Shown: positions 51,829-62,974 of the stretch, in pieces
How positions within the stretch are numbered: the stretch's first letter is position 1
Layout of the letters: each line of letters starts with the position of its first letter
Assembly: GCA_039545355.1 (NCBI GenBank)
Contig: BCJJ01000010.1
Coordinates: 133,085 to 197,084 of the forward strand
Length of the DNA stretch: 64,000 nt
Direction: 5' to 3'
DNA from: Trichosporon coremiiforme
Lineage: Eukaryota > Basidiomycota > Tremellomycetes > Trichosporonales > Trichosporonaceae
Notes under the pieces: generated by a model
What the model saw: only the letters and a program-made list of their open reading frames with translations
The model's database searches: none
What the model was told of the DNA's origin: nothing
Position numbers and translations under genes: made by a program

Positions 51829-54452
51829 ATGCCCCCTCTGGTAGCGCTTCCATCGCGCTCGGACGCCTTCAGCGACTACCGTTCGAGTCGCAATGCCCAC
51901 ACCGACCTGCTCACCAACAAGCGTAGTGGCGGGCGTATCGTCAAGATAGGTCTCAACGGTGAGTCAGCTGGCCTCGCGCAAGAACTGACATCAGATGTCC
52001 CCGGCATCAATGTATCGGTGAAGGATCTATCGAATTCCATCTCGAGCATTCTGCAGGGCCAGCAATCGCCTCTGTCCTACCACAAGATCAGTGAGCAGGT
52101 GCATCAGCTCGTCATCCGCGGCGATGACACTCTCACGACGTTGTATACGAAGATCAACGTCGAGCTGCAGGCGTACGTGAGCCGGATTGTACGCGACTCG
52201 CGTGCCTTCCTCATGGCGCGGGAGAAGAACTGGCTCGCAAATCTCCTCGCCACCTGGAAGGAGTACTATGACCGTGTGGTAAGCTGCTCTAGTATGACCT
52301 TTGAAGAGCTAACAGCAGCACCTCCTCGCCGCTGTGTTCGTGTACCTGGACCGAGTGTGGTGCAAGGAAGAGGGACTCGAGAACATTGCGACGCTCGCGA
52401 CAAATTATTTCGCCCTTGATGTGTGGAAGAACGATCTCCTGTGGGAGAAAACGCGGAACGAGGTCCTCACTTGGGTCAACGCCGAGCGAGAGGGGTCAGC
52501 AACTGACCGGAGTACTGTCCGGGAAGTCGTGGCGCTCTCACACCGTCTCGGGACGTTCAAGAAACTTTCAAGCGTGTATTTAGACGACCTCGCCGAGCAT
52601 TACAGCCGCGAGGCACAGGACCGGCTCAACACTGTTGTCTCTGGCGGTACGGGAACGGAGTACGTCTCCTGGGCCCTGGTGAAGGAGGCCGGGGAAGCCG
52701 AACGCTCATCCGTCTTCTTCAGCGACCCGAGCGAGGTAGTAAAGAGCCTGAGGTTAGCCGTTGCGCACCCCGCGAGCGAGGTCGTGCGCCCCGCCCTCGA
52801 CGAGGCGATGTACCGTGATGACACCGAGGCTCTGGACCGCCTCTATGTCTTCTGCAAGGAAGGCGGTCTCGTGCCGGTGTTTGCGGGTGCGCTACGATCA
52901 CACATCGAGCAGCGCATGAAGCAACTGATCTCGGACCCCGCAAACGATCCGCAGATGATCGACAGCACACTCAAGTTCAAGCGGTTCGCGGACGGTGCCG
53001 TCGGCCAGATCTTTGGCGGAGGTGGACGCTCATCCCCCACGCGCGCTGCTGCGCCTACCACTACACCGCGACAAAGCCGGTCATCAACACCGTCAGGCAG
53101 CCTGCAGCCGCGTAGAAGGCGGGCTGAACTAAAGGGGTCCGATCCGATAGTCTTCCGCGGGCGAGAAGCCGCCGATTTAACATCCGCCCAGCCGCCAGAG
53201 CCGAAAGGCAAGTCACAGGCGCAGCTCGAGCTCGAGGACGCGGTACGTGCGGGCTTCAAGGCGGGTCTCGGCAGCCGGCAGAACGCCCCAGCGGAGTGGA
53301 TCGCGAAACATCTCGACAGTGTCATGCGCCGTGGGCCGAAGGATGGAGAGGATGAGTTCAATGCGCTGCTCGACGAGATCGTCGCCCTCGTCGGCTTCAC
53401 GCCTGACAAGGACGTGTTCCGTGCCTTCTACACTAGCGGTCTTGCGAAGCGATTGCTTCTCAACAAGTCGGCGAGCGACGACATGGAGCGCAACATGATC
53501 ATCAAGCTGCAGAACGGTGAGCTTCCCAGATGTGGACAGGTCAGCTGACATGCAGAAATGGGCGAGGAGTTCACGTCCGGAGACGTCATGATGAAGGATC
53601 TGCAGCTTTCAGAGACGTGAGATGAGGGACGTGACCGAAGCTGACCCCAGCCTCGTTAAGGGATACCAGGCTGCGAGGGCGAAGAACCCGGACGACTTCA
53701 AGGACCACAGCGACTTCACAGCGAACGTACTAACGGAGTCGGCGTGGCCAACATACAAGTTGCTGAAGGACGGGTGGGCGCTGAAGCTGACCCCCGGGCT
53801 GCAGAGCGCGCTCGACTCCTTCACGACATGGTACACGACGCAGCACAAGAACCGCAAGTTGTCGTGGCGGCACCAGCTCGCGACGGTGGTGATGACGACG
53901 CGCCTCGGCGGAGGCAAGTACGAGATCACTCTGTCGCTCTTCCAGGCGGTCGTCCTTCTGTTGTACAACGAGGAGGACGTCCTGACGTGCGCGGAGATCC
54001 AGCGGCGGACGGGTATCGAGTCGTCCGAGTTGGTTCGAACGCTGCAGTCGCTCGCAATGGGACGGAAAGGGACGCGCGTGCTCCTGAAGCGGCCGTCGGG
54101 CAAGGAGGTAAACCCCGAGGACGAGTTCTTCCTGAATAAGAAGTTCCACAGCGACCGGATCAAGTTCAAGATCAACCAGATTCAGCAGGACCTCAGTAAG
54201 GAGGAGAGCAAGGAGACGAATGAGCAGGTGCTCGTGGACCGTGTCTCTGTTCTCGAGGCAACCATCGTGCGCGTCATGAAGGCGCGGAAGACGCTTCCGC
54301 TCGCGCAGCTCATCGATGCTGTCGTCGTTGACGTGTCGAAGCGCTTCCCGCCCGACGTGAAGGAGATCAAGAAGCGCGTCGAGAGTCTGATCGAGCGCGA
54401 ATTCCTCGCGCGCTCAGAGCAGGAACGCAACGTGCTCAACTACCTCGCGTGA
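51829..54452 (+). CDS. CUL3: Cullin 3-type ubiquitin ligase scaffold
   Basis: The exons are 51829-51958, 51995-52278, 52319-53516, 53556-53616 and 53651-54452, with introns of 36, 40, 39 and 34 nt; the product is 824 residues. Cullin repeats (LAAVFVYLDRVWCKEEGLENIATLA, SSVYLDDLAEHYSREA) lead to the cullin homology region (FRAFYTSGLAKRLLLNKSASDDMERNMIIKLQN, EFTSGDVMMKDLQLSETLVKGY). The RBX-binding and winged-helix end follows, with the NEDD8 acceptor Lys768 in IVRVMKARKTL and the classic terminal NYLA. Order and motifs fit cullin 3 (BTB-adaptor ligases) best; cullin 1 or 4 would be alternatives. About 70 residues of Ser/Thr/Pro/Arg-rich sequence are inserted before the homology domain, and the N-terminus is somewhat divergent. 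Confidence 0.9.
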
Positions 54453-54823
54453 TATGTATACCAGTGCTGTTATGCACCAACTAACCGGCTCGCCACATGG
54501 ATGACGGGTACTGATTCCACTTCCAACCGGTGGAACCGATGGACGCCGAAGGTGGTGCCGTGTCTTGGCGTGTTTTGACCGTGTTTTGACGCGGGGTAAC
54601 GTGGGGCAGCACGGATCGGCTTCTTCCCTCTTGTCAATGACGCACTGACCGCGCAATGTACGCCGCGCACTGATCACAGCACCGTTCCTACTTGAGTTCT
54701 AAGGCTGACGCACGACCGTGCGTCCGCGTCGTGCCAGACAGAGAACAATAAACAAGACAGTTGGGCGCGCGACGCGCCCCCTCATTTCGCGTTACCCATC
54801 ATAATCTGCGCCCAACACACGAA
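54453..54823. other. Intergenic spacer between cullin 3 and the coiled-coil gene
   Basis: 371 bases holding the cullin 3' UTR and the next promoter. A self-complementary GGGCGCGCGACGCGCCC lies at 54763-54779, about 45 bases before the next ATG. Confidence 0.5.
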
Positions 54824-56574
54824 ATGAGGTCTCGTTCACCATCAACATTCACCCCAAGAGAACAGCGCATCATGGAGTCCATACAGCTCGGCCACTCTTT
54901 CTATGATCGTGAGCCGGAGAAGCCATGCTTGCCCCGCCTCCCGCCTAAGCCGAGAGGCCCGTCTTCGAGGAAGCCCAGCCCATCTGAGTCATTGGATGAC
55001 GCCGAAGCGGCATCAGTCGCCAAGACTCCGCTACATCTGAGGACAAGGAGGGCCAGCGTCTCAGTAGCGAGCAACCCGAGTCCCACAGCGGCGACGAATG
55101 CGAGCTCCATGGCCGCAAAGAAGCGTCCACCAGCGACGAGAGCCAAACGACTCGCAACAGCTGGGACACAGGACGCCTCCCCAGTCATCGTGAAGAAAAC
55201 GCCAGCAGTCACTCGACGCCAGACGAGGGAACGCTTCCCCTCGGAGGATGCGGCCGCTGTGCCCGCCATGCCGACGGTGGCTGGGATGGCTCCCGAAGCG
55301 ACCGGCCATCCGCCGCGTCGGCCCATCCTCCGTTCCAAGGCCGCCGCGGAGGCAACGGCCCCGTCAGCCGCAGAGAACGCAACGGCGACGTCGGTGAGGA
55401 GAAGGAGGAAGGGGGTGTCCTTCGGGGCTGAGGTAGAGGAGGCGCCAGCGGAAGAAACTGCTGTCGAGCTTTCAGCCTCTACGGACGCGGAGGTCATCGA
55501 GACGACACCGGCTAAGACGCCAAGAAGGAAACGAATGCTGTCCTCCGTATCGGCTCTCTTGGAGGCTCCGGAGGTATCAAAGTCGCCCAGGTTGCCCAGG
55601 AGTGGAGCCCTTGCAGCCGCTGGGCTTGCCGAGCACTCAGCGGCCACAGCGCCCGAGTCAGCGGCCCCATCAACACATGAGGCATCCAACACACCTAAGA
55701 AGGCGTCTAAGACCCCGAAGCGAGCACGACGCGCCTCTGCCCTCGCCCCTGCAACACCCAGGACGCCGGTGAACAACACGGTGGTGGATGATGCCATCTC
55801 TAGGGCTCTGGCGAGGCGCGGATTTTCGAGCTCTCAGCTCTCACAATCTAGCTCTCAAGCAAACCAGGCGAGCTCGCAACCCGAGTCTGAGTCGGCACCG
55901 CCGCTCGACACTGTGGCGGAGGTGGACGCTACGCAAGTTACAGTTGACTGATTAGAAGTAGCTGACAGATCAGCGATGTGCCGACGCCGACGACGAGGTC
56001 CAGGCATAAGCCGTCGTCGTCACCGCTGCTCCAGTTCTCTGGGAGCTCGTCCGAGCCCGAGCCAACACCCGAAGCGCAGAAGAAGGCGCTCCAATGGTCA
56101 GAGACCCCCACAGCCCGTGAGCCGACGCCTGACGGGGCAAAGATCGAGACTCTGCCACGCCTCACGTTTGCGCCGATCATGGACGCGGCTGGGATCCCGT
56201 CGACGAGTTCCGAGCCTTCCAGCCCGGGATCGCTGATGTTGCTCCCTGCACTGAGAGAGAGGGGCAGTAGCCAGCCCAACAGCAGCGAGTCGAGGGACAG
56301 CGAAGAGCGCGTTGAGCGTACTGTGCAGCCCTCGGCCGAAGGCTCGGCCGAACCGCCGGCTGAGCACGAGGATCCCCTCCGAACGCACTTGGAGGACCTG
56401 ACGAAGGAATATGACAGGCTGCACAAGGCGAAGGAGGCAGCTGAAGCAAAAATCGACCGCTTGAAGAGGTATAAGCGGAAGTATGAGAAGCTTACGGAGG
56501 AGAATAGGGCAAAGCAGCGAAGGATCGACGCCCTGCAGGCAGAGCTGCGGGAGATGCAGTGTCTCGGGCAATAG
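54824..56574 (+). CDS. Ala/Ser/Pro-rich protein with C-terminal coiled coil, unknown function
   Basis: The exons are 54824-55936 and 55969-56574, giving 572 residues. The 32-nt intron uses donor GTTACA, branch CTGAC and acceptor GACAG, joining DATQ to ISDVPTPTT; without it the frame stops at 55951. I start at the ATG at 54824 because the longer frame begins only with TTG. The N-terminus has an ordered-looking TPREQRIMESIQLGHSFYDRE. The centre is disordered with many TPxK/SPxK-like sites (KTPRRKR, NTPKKASKTPKRARR). The last 60 residues are a heptad coiled coil (LEDLTKEYDRLHKAKEAAEAKIDRLKRYKRKYEKLTEENRAKQRRIDALQAELREM). Basic TP sites suggest a nuclear, cell-cycle phosphorylated protein, but this is inference. 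Confidence 0.75.
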
Positions 56575-56662
56575 CACCGTTGTAGATGGCTCTGATGGTA
56601 TGTGTATACATTTCTAAACTGCAGTCTAATTTATGTCTCAATCTTAATACTACGTTTGCGTC

Positions 56663-57772
56663 TTAGAGCTTGGCCGTCTCGCCCTTGTATGCCGGGTAGT
56701 CGATGTACCCCTGCGCGCCGGACGTGTAGAACGTCTTGCGGTCGTAGTTGTTGAGGTCCCATCCGTGGCCAATGCGCTCGGGGAGGTCGGGGTTGGAGAT
56801 GAAGTACCTTCCCATGCCGATAAGGTCGCCGGTGTCCTCGGCAACCTTGAGAGCGCCCTCGGGACGGTATCCGCCGGCAGAGATGAACGCGACACCGGCG
56901 TCGCGCACGACGCGGCGGATGGGCTCGAGGTCGTCGTCCTTGACGACCATGTTCTCGGGCATGTCGGTCGTGCCGTACGTGCGCGGCGTGACGGCGTGGA
57001 CATAGGCGAGGTTGGGCTGGTGCTTGACGATGAGCTTGGCGTAGGGGAGGAACGTGTCGAGGGGGACCTTCTCGCGCATGCCCTGCACGATGCCGAAGGG
57101 GGACATGCGGATACCGACGCGCTCGGGGCCGATGGCGGCGCAGACGGCGTCAAGCACGCGCAGGGGGAACTTGGTGCGGCCGTTAATGTCGCCGCCGTAT
57201 GAGTCGGTGCGCTTGTTCGAGACAGACTGGAGGAACTGGTCGACAATGTATCCGTTAGCGCCGTGGATCTCGACGCCGTCGCAGCCGGCCGCGATGGCGT
57301 TCTTGGCCGCCTTGGCGTAGTTGGCGACGAAGCGGTCAATGTCCTCCTCAGTCATCTCCTTGACGGGGACGGGGACGGGCTTCTTCGGGTTCGCGACGTA
57401 CGGCTCGCCGCTCGGGCCGTACACGACGGGCACGAACTTTGGGTTAGCGGTGCGGCCCAGAGCCCAGAGCTGGATGAAGATCCGGCCACCCTTGGCGTGC
57501 ACGGCGTCGGCGATCTCGCGCCATTTCGCGACCTGCTCATCCGAGAAGATGCCCGGGGCACCAGGAAGGCCGCCCGCCTCGGCGGAGATGAACGCGCCCT
57601 CGGTGATAAGGAGACCGCCGTCGGACGCGCGCTGCTTGTAGTACTCGATCGTGAGGTCGGAGGGGACGAGCGTCTTGAGGTCGGCGCGGTTGCGCGTCAG
57701 CGGCGCGAGCACGACGCGGTGCTTGAGCGTGTACGCGCCAAGCTTGGTAGGGGTGAAGAGGGCGGGGGCCAT
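56663..57772 (-). CDS. Old Yellow Enzyme family NADPH:flavin oxidoreductase
   Basis: A single exon of 369 residues. I start at the ATG at 57772 (MAPALFTPTKLGAYTLKHRVVLAPLTRNR) because the upstream extension begins only with TTG. It is an FMN-binding TIM barrel that reduces the C=C bond of alpha,beta-unsaturated carbonyls with NADPH. Thr26 (FMN modulation), His170 and Asn173 (substrate carbonyl) and Tyr175 (proton donor) are all present in VEIHGANGYIVDQFLQ. The FMN phosphate region reads DLIGMGRYFISNPDLPERI. It belongs to the classical fungal OYE group. It ends only 88 bases from the convergent coiled-coil gene and shares a 311-bp divergent promoter with the hydrolase at 58084. Confidence 0.95.
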   Translation of the reverse strand: MAPALFTPTKLGAYTLKHRVVLAPLTRNRADLKTLVPSDLTIEYYKQRASDGGLLITEGAFISAEAGGLPGAPGIFSDEQVAKWREIADAVHAKGGRIFIQLWALGRTANPKFVPVVYGPSGEPYVANPKKPVPVPVKEMTEEDIDRFVANYAKAAKNAIAAGCDGVEIHGANGYIVDQFLQSVSNKRTDSYGGDINGRTKFPLRVLDAVCAAIGPERVGIRMSPFGIVQGMREKVPLDTFLPYAKLIVKHQPNLAYVHAVTPRTYGTTDMPENMVVKDDDLEPIRRVVRDAGVAFISAGGYRPEGALKVAEDTGDLIGMGRYFISNPDLPERIGHGWDLNNYDRKTFYTSGAQGYIDYPAYKGETAKL

Positions 57773-58083
57773 GGCGTCCGTATCGTTGGGTTTGGGTGAG
57801 AGAGAAGACAACGAAGGTCAAACGGGAGGACCAAAGGGTTGGGTCACTGGAATGATGACGCCAACTTGGGCTTAAATTTCAGTGCTCGGTGATGGCCGAC
57901 GGCCCCCAAGAAGTCAGAAGTCAAGAATGATTGCCGGTCGTGCCGGGTGGAATAAAGCCGGCCCACTAACGGCGCACGCCGCCGCCGTACGCCGCCCGTT
58001 GAGTAATGCATGTTCAAAAGTCGGATCTCGCAACTATCAAGCACATCATTGCTGACTGAAGCATCCGCTCAAGCACCCCAACA
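57773..58083. promoter_or_regulatory. Divergent promoter of the OYE and alpha/beta hydrolase genes
   Basis: A 311-bp head-to-head region. The OYE side is purine-rich on the plus strand. No clear TATA element is seen. Confidence 0.5.
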
Positions 58084-59127
58084 ATGGCGACACCACACGC
58101 ACCCCCCTCCGGCGAGGACAACATCTCGGACCCGTCCGCCATTGCTTACATTTCGCCGAACGATGAGCCGACGCCGACGGACAAGGCGGGCGCGGACGCG
58201 CGCAAGGCTAACTCGCAGGACCCCGCGCACGTCATGAACTTCGGCAACCTGTCTCTCGGTCACCCGCTTGCGTCGCATCAAGAGGTTTTCCTCGCCGATC
58301 TGCGGGTGCACGTGCACGGCCTGGCCGAGATCGAGGGGTCGAGCAAGCCCGTCGCGGTCGTCCTGCTCGCGCACGGCTGGGCCAACAAAGCCGCACAGAT
58401 GGGGGCAATGGCGTCGGGACTTATCGGCGAGAGCCGCCGACCGGAAGCCACGCACGACCTGCTCGTCGTCTGCCTCGATCAGCGGAACCATGGGCAGCGC
58501 CGCGTCAACCCCAAGTGCATGCCAAGCTATCGCGACGCGATGCGGCCAGCGGACATGCTGACTATCGTCCAGGGCGGAGTCCAGGACTACACGATGGTCA
58601 TGGACTTTCTGGCGAGCTACCTCTGGCCCACGGACGAGCGCACGATCGACCGCTGGATGGTCTCCGGCGTCAGCATGGGCGGGCACGTCATGTGGCGTAT
58701 CCTCCGCAGCGACCCGAGGGTGCGCGTCGGCGTGCCCATCATCTCCATCCCGCCCGAGCGACTTGGTACGCTGCTCTCGATCGCGAGCGAGCGTGAGGGC
58801 CTCCTCGGCACCGAGGAGAAGCCCTTCCCTCGCGGCGTGCGGGAGGGGTATGCCGAGCCAACGGCACCGGGCGCATACAGGGGTAAAAAGATTCTTTGTC
58901 TCTACGGATCCGCTGATGCCATGGTGCCGTACGCGCTTGGAAAGAACAAGCTGAGAGAGATCATGCAGGAGAATCGCGGCGACGTCCAGTTCTGGATCCA
59001 GCCGGACATGGGCCACGTCTGCTCCCAGGAGATGGTTAAGAAGGCCGCGGACTGGTTCTGGGAGTACGGACTCGCGCCCGAGGCTGACACTGTCTGGCGC
59101 GGTGTCCCTGCTACAGCTAGCCTCTAA
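58084..59127 (+). CDS. Alpha/beta hydrolase, substrate unknown
   Basis: A single exon of 347 residues. The fold is evident from VVLLAHGWANKAAQMG (oxyanion-hole HG), LVVCLDQRNHGQR, the nucleophile elbow GVSMGGH (Ser197), the acid in LYGSADAMVP (Asp278) and the catalytic His in PDMGHVCSQEM (His311). There is no signal peptide; the first 50 residues are polar, so a cytosolic location is likely. Carboxylesterase, lactonase or acyl-thioesterase activity are all possible, and the sequence does not decide. The shared promoter with an Old Yellow Enzyme makes a joint role in detoxifying reactive carbonyls or esters conceivable. Confidence 0.88.
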   Translation: MATPHAPPSGEDNISDPSAIAYISPNDEPTPTDKAGADARKANSQDPAHVMNFGNLSLGHPLASHQEVFLADLRVHVHGLAEIEGSSKPVAVVLLAHGWANKAAQMGAMASGLIGESRRPEATHDLLVVCLDQRNHGQRRVNPKCMPSYRDAMRPADMLTIVQGGVQDYTMVMDFLASYLWPTDERTIDRWMVSGVSMGGHVMWRILRSDPRVRVGVPIISIPPERLGTLLSIASEREGLLGTEEKPFPRGVREGYAEPTAPGAYRGKKILCLYGSADAMVPYALGKNKLREIMQENRGDVQFWIQPDMGHVCSQEMVKKAADWFWEYGLAPEADTVWRGVPATASL

Positions 59128-59761
59128 GGTGGTGGTAGAGGGGTGTGCTGAGCACATCCTCGTCGATCCTTCGACGATCATCTCAACGGGCCCCCGCTGC
59201 TCCGTTCCCCGTCTTCGCTCGGGATTCGGCTCCACACAACACGCGATTGTCGTGCACCACCCACGCGGTTGGTTTCACGTGACTGCGCGTATCGCACATC
59301 CGCCCTCGCCAGCAACGCCGCATCGCGTTCCTCGCGACCGTTGTTCTTCTCCTGGCATCCCTCAGCCACCCCTCTCGTCTCACCCCTTCCCTCACTCGAC
59401 CGTTCCTCAACCCCTCGGCGTCTCTTCGGCCCCTTCCACCCCTGTTCTCTATGCGCAGCCCCTGCACAATAGGGGACTGATAACGTTAGTCCCAGACCCT
59501 CCAGAGTATCCATTCTTAGATCTGAAGAAGTAGAAAGTCAGTTGTAGAAATGCCCACTCTGGCCAGCGCTACACTCAGACGCGCCCAGTCCGTGAGCTTA
59601 GAATGCACCGCATTGTCTTATGTCGGGATTTCCCAAATTAAAGCTCAGCACCGTATATGCCGAGATCCCGGTGCTTCCAAACAGTGTTGCATGTTCCAAC
59701 TAGCATCAAGGTAAAACGCATCCTTAAGCATCCTCAATGTCCACTTCTGAGCCTGCGCTAC
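59128..59761. other. Convergent intergenic region
   Basis: 634 bases between the hydrolase (+) and the glucosidase (-) 3' ends. A CT-rich stretch at 59330-59450 looks promoter-like, but no gene follows on the plus strand except antisense frames within the glucosidase. Confidence 0.5.
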
Positions 59762-62700
59762 CTAACACAATTCAATGGTAAGGTCACAGTCAAGCTTGAG
59801 GTCAACCTTAACGGTGACAGTCTTCTTTGCCTCGTCGAACTGTGTGTCACAATCCTGACCGTCAATCTTAGGGCCATACACCTCGGAGTTCCGGCCCTTG
59901 TCCTGGCCCGCAAACACCACCGACGAGAGTTGGACGGGGTGGTTGTACGAGCCCGTGATGCACAACTTGCTTCCGTCGAACTCGAAGTGGATGTCGCTGC
60001 ACTCCGAGTCAAGGGTCTCGCCGTCGTCTGCGTACAGAGTGCCGGTCGCCTTGCCGTCCTTGCCGGGGGTGACGATCAGCTCGAAGGGGAGCTGCATATT
60101 CTGCTCGGTCGTCATGGCGTCGCCCTTACGGATGGGCACGACACTGCCGCCACGGATGTAGACGGGCATGGTCTCGTATCCGACGTCGCTCAGCTTCTTC
60201 CATCCCTCACCCTGGGTCACGGCGAGCGTGAAGTAGTCATAGAATGTCTCACCGGGGGCGAACCAGACGTCGACCGAGGTCGAGTTCTCGTGCACGACGG
60301 GAGCGACCAGGATGCTGGGGCCGAAGTAGAATTGGGTTTCGATCTTGACGCTCTCCGCTTCCTGGGGGTGGACCCACGAAACAGGCCAAACGGTAGGGGT
60401 ACCGTCGACCGAGTGTTGGTGCACGGCCGTGTACAGGTAGTCGAGGAGCTGGAGGCGGACCTTGCCCGCATTCCTGGCCGCCTCAGCGGTAATAGGCCAG
60501 CGGTAGAACTCTTGCGAGATGGCGCTGATCTCGTTGTGGTTGCGATAGAACGTGTTGAAGGCGCCGAGCCATGCCCAGCGCGCGCACAGGGTCTCAGTCG
60601 TGTTGCCTCCGAAACCACAGCTGTCAGCGCCGACGACGCCGACCCCTGACACTGCTGAGAGTGACAGCATCTGGGGGATGGTGCTGATGTACTGCTCCCA
60701 TGTCGCAATGTTGTCACCCATCCACAAGGCAGAAGGCGTGCCAGAGTACGAGGCACGTGCAACAGTGAACGGGCGGAGGTTCGGGTTGCGTTTCAGCAGC
60801 GAGTTGCGCGTCGCGATCGAATGGCGCGATCCGTACAGGTTGTGCTCGGAATACGTCCGGGCACCGTTGCCCTGCACGACGTCTGTGCGCGCGGTGAAGT
60901 CGGAGATATTCTTGACACCGAGGTCAGCGCCTCCGCCCGTGGAGGGGGGCGCGCGGCGGTCATTGATCCGGTAGGGAGGATAGAGCCACTGCGAGTCGAG
61001 GCCGGCAGACATGAAGTCTGCGTCCGACTCGGGGTAGTTGCCGGACGAGTTGTCATTCTGGCGCCTCTCAAGCATCGAGCCGCCACCCTGGTTGCCTAGG
61101 ACCTGCTCTGGGCCAGACTGCGGCTGGCCCTCACCCCATGGGTCAGAGATGTTCTTGCCGGCCTCGAAGCGAGGGAACTGCTCAATGGTGCGCGGGATTG
61201 TGCGGGGGAGCTTGCGCACGGGCGGGGCCTCGCGCTCCTTCGAGATGCGGTAGATGTTGGCTGGGGTCAGCTCTTTGCTCCGGTCTGAGATCTCCCTGTC
61301 ATATCATCCGTTGGCTCCTACCCATCATCTCCTGTAACGCGTCCTACCCATCTCACACTGCCGCTAATCAGGGGCGCAGGCGCAGCCCGTGTCTGAAACG
61401 CAGGGCCGCGGGTTGGCGGAGGCAAATCACGTGACTGGAAGAAGTATATCCGCCACATGCCGCTACATCCGTCCGGAGTGGCACCTTCCCACCCGACCAA
61501 TTCCTCACATCTCCACATTTTTGCTTCTCTAACCTCAAATCTTCGTCTTTCGACCCCAAATTTCGCGCGCTCACCTTCCAAGTACGGGAGGAAATTTGCT
61601 GCCTCATTCATGTCTAACCAGATGCCGTCGACGTTAACGCCGGTCTCGGTGTTGAAAAAGCGCATAAATTCGGAGTCCCACCACGCCTGGGTGTTTTCAG
61701 CGGTCCAATCGGGGAAGACAGTGGGGCCAGGCCACACGACTCCCTGGTAGATGTTTCCATCGTCGTAGGCGAGGAACGCCTTCTGTTGGAGACCGGTCTG
61801 GAACGCCTGGTAGTCCGCGGCCGACAGCGAGGGCATGCCCGAGAACGTGGCGGGGTCGACCATGACGATGAACTGCATCGAGTTGTTGTGCAGGTGGTCG
61901 ATGACGTACTGAACCTTGTCGAGGGCGAAGCGGGGTGGGTCGAGAGTCATGATCCAGCGCTCGTACATGTAGTCGATGTCCATCCACTGGGTCTGGAGGG
62001 GGATCCCGGCCGCAGAGTAGTTGGCAATGACCTCGGCGACCTCGAAGATGTCCTCATAGCCGTAGCGGCAGGAGTGGAATCCGAGACTCCAGTAAGGGAC
62101 CATGGGCGAGGGCTTCCAAATGGCGGCCGCCTGACGGGACACATCGGCCGGCGTCGGGCCGTTCAGGAAGAAGAAGTCTGCAATGCCCCCGAGCGTGTTG
62201 TACTCGATGTACTTGCCCTGCTCGGGGAACTTGATGTCCATGCCGTTCGAGTTGAGGAGGAAAACGCCGGACGCAGACGGGTTCTCGCCCACCTTCTGGT
62301 TGACAATGATGGGGTGGGAGCCGTACAGGTTCGTGCGGGCGGGGACGCCGTATGCATCCCTGTTCCAGAGGGTGCGCATGTATCCCTCCTCGGTGATGGG
62401 GAGTGTGAAGTTGTCCGACGACTGCGCCGCGCCCTGGATGTTGGAACCCTCGGCGAGCGCACTCTTGACGCGGACATACTGCTCCTCGAAGATGAGCGCC
62501 TGGCCGGAGGTGTCGAAGATGACCTCTCCGTCAGACTTGCGCGTAACCTTGAAGGTGAAGGGGTCCTCTGTGTAGTCGAACTGGAGGTTAGACTCGCGCT
62601 GCCCCGGGCCGTCGAGCCTAGGCCAGCCGTCCTGCACCACGTCATCGGGCACGACGTGCGCCCTTCCCTCCGCGTCGGCGATGTGCACGCGCAGCCGGTC

Positions 62701-62922
62701 GTCGTTGTCGTGCCGCACCGTTAGCTTGAGCTTCTCGTAGTCCGGGCCGTACGCGCCGCACTTGCCCTTCAGCGTGAGCTCGCCATCCAGGCCACAGTCG
62801 CTCTGCGTCACCTTCAGGACGTAGCCCTGGCAAGCGTCGACATCGCCGGTGTGCTCGACAGGCGAAGGTATCACGACCTGCGCCGCCGCAAGTGTGAGAT
62901 GGGGGATGAGCGACCACAGCAT
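59762..62922 (-). CDS. Secreted GH31 alpha-glucosidase
   Basis: The exons (minus) are 62922-61575 and 61260-59762, with a 314-nt intron of matching phase, giving 948 residues. It starts with a short signal peptide (MLWSLIPHLTLAAAQ). The GH31 N-domain and barrel follow: PYWSLGFHSCRYGY, PLQTQWMDIDYM, and the nucleophile Asp437 in DGIWLDMNEAA. The acid/base Asp632 is in LWMGDN, and the C-terminal beta domains have LDYLYTAVHQHSVDGTPTVWPV and YIRGGSVVPI. Many N-x-S/T sites fit secretion. It should release glucose from the non-reducing ends of maltose, starch or related oligosaccharides. A linker of about 90 residues between the two catalytic Asp blocks (NISDPWGEG..., ERRQNDNSSGNY) is typical of fungal secreted enzymes. 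The intron happens to stay open in frame for 85 codons, so the splice is inferred from phase and homology. Confidence 0.92.
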
Positions 62923-62966
62923 GTCGCAAAAGTTGGGATGGGGGAATACGCTAGTTGCCCACCATT

Positions 62967-62974
62967 CTATATAG
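62967..62974 (-). promoter_or_regulatory. TATA-like element of the alpha-glucosidase gene
   Basis: CTATATAG lies 45 bases upstream of the start codon at 62922, suggesting a short leader and regulated transcription. Confidence 0.5.

Noticed and set aside
54761..54823. Upstream extension of the coiled-coil protein
   Set aside because: It starts at TTG; the ATG at 54824 is the first plausible initiator.
57773..57811. Upstream extension of the OYE gene
   Set aside because: It starts at TTG, and the family's N-terminus begins at the ATG at 57772.
58069..59235. 388-residue open frame antisense to the alpha/beta hydrolase
   Set aside because: Mirrors a gene with a complete catalytic triad; composition is that of an antisense shadow.
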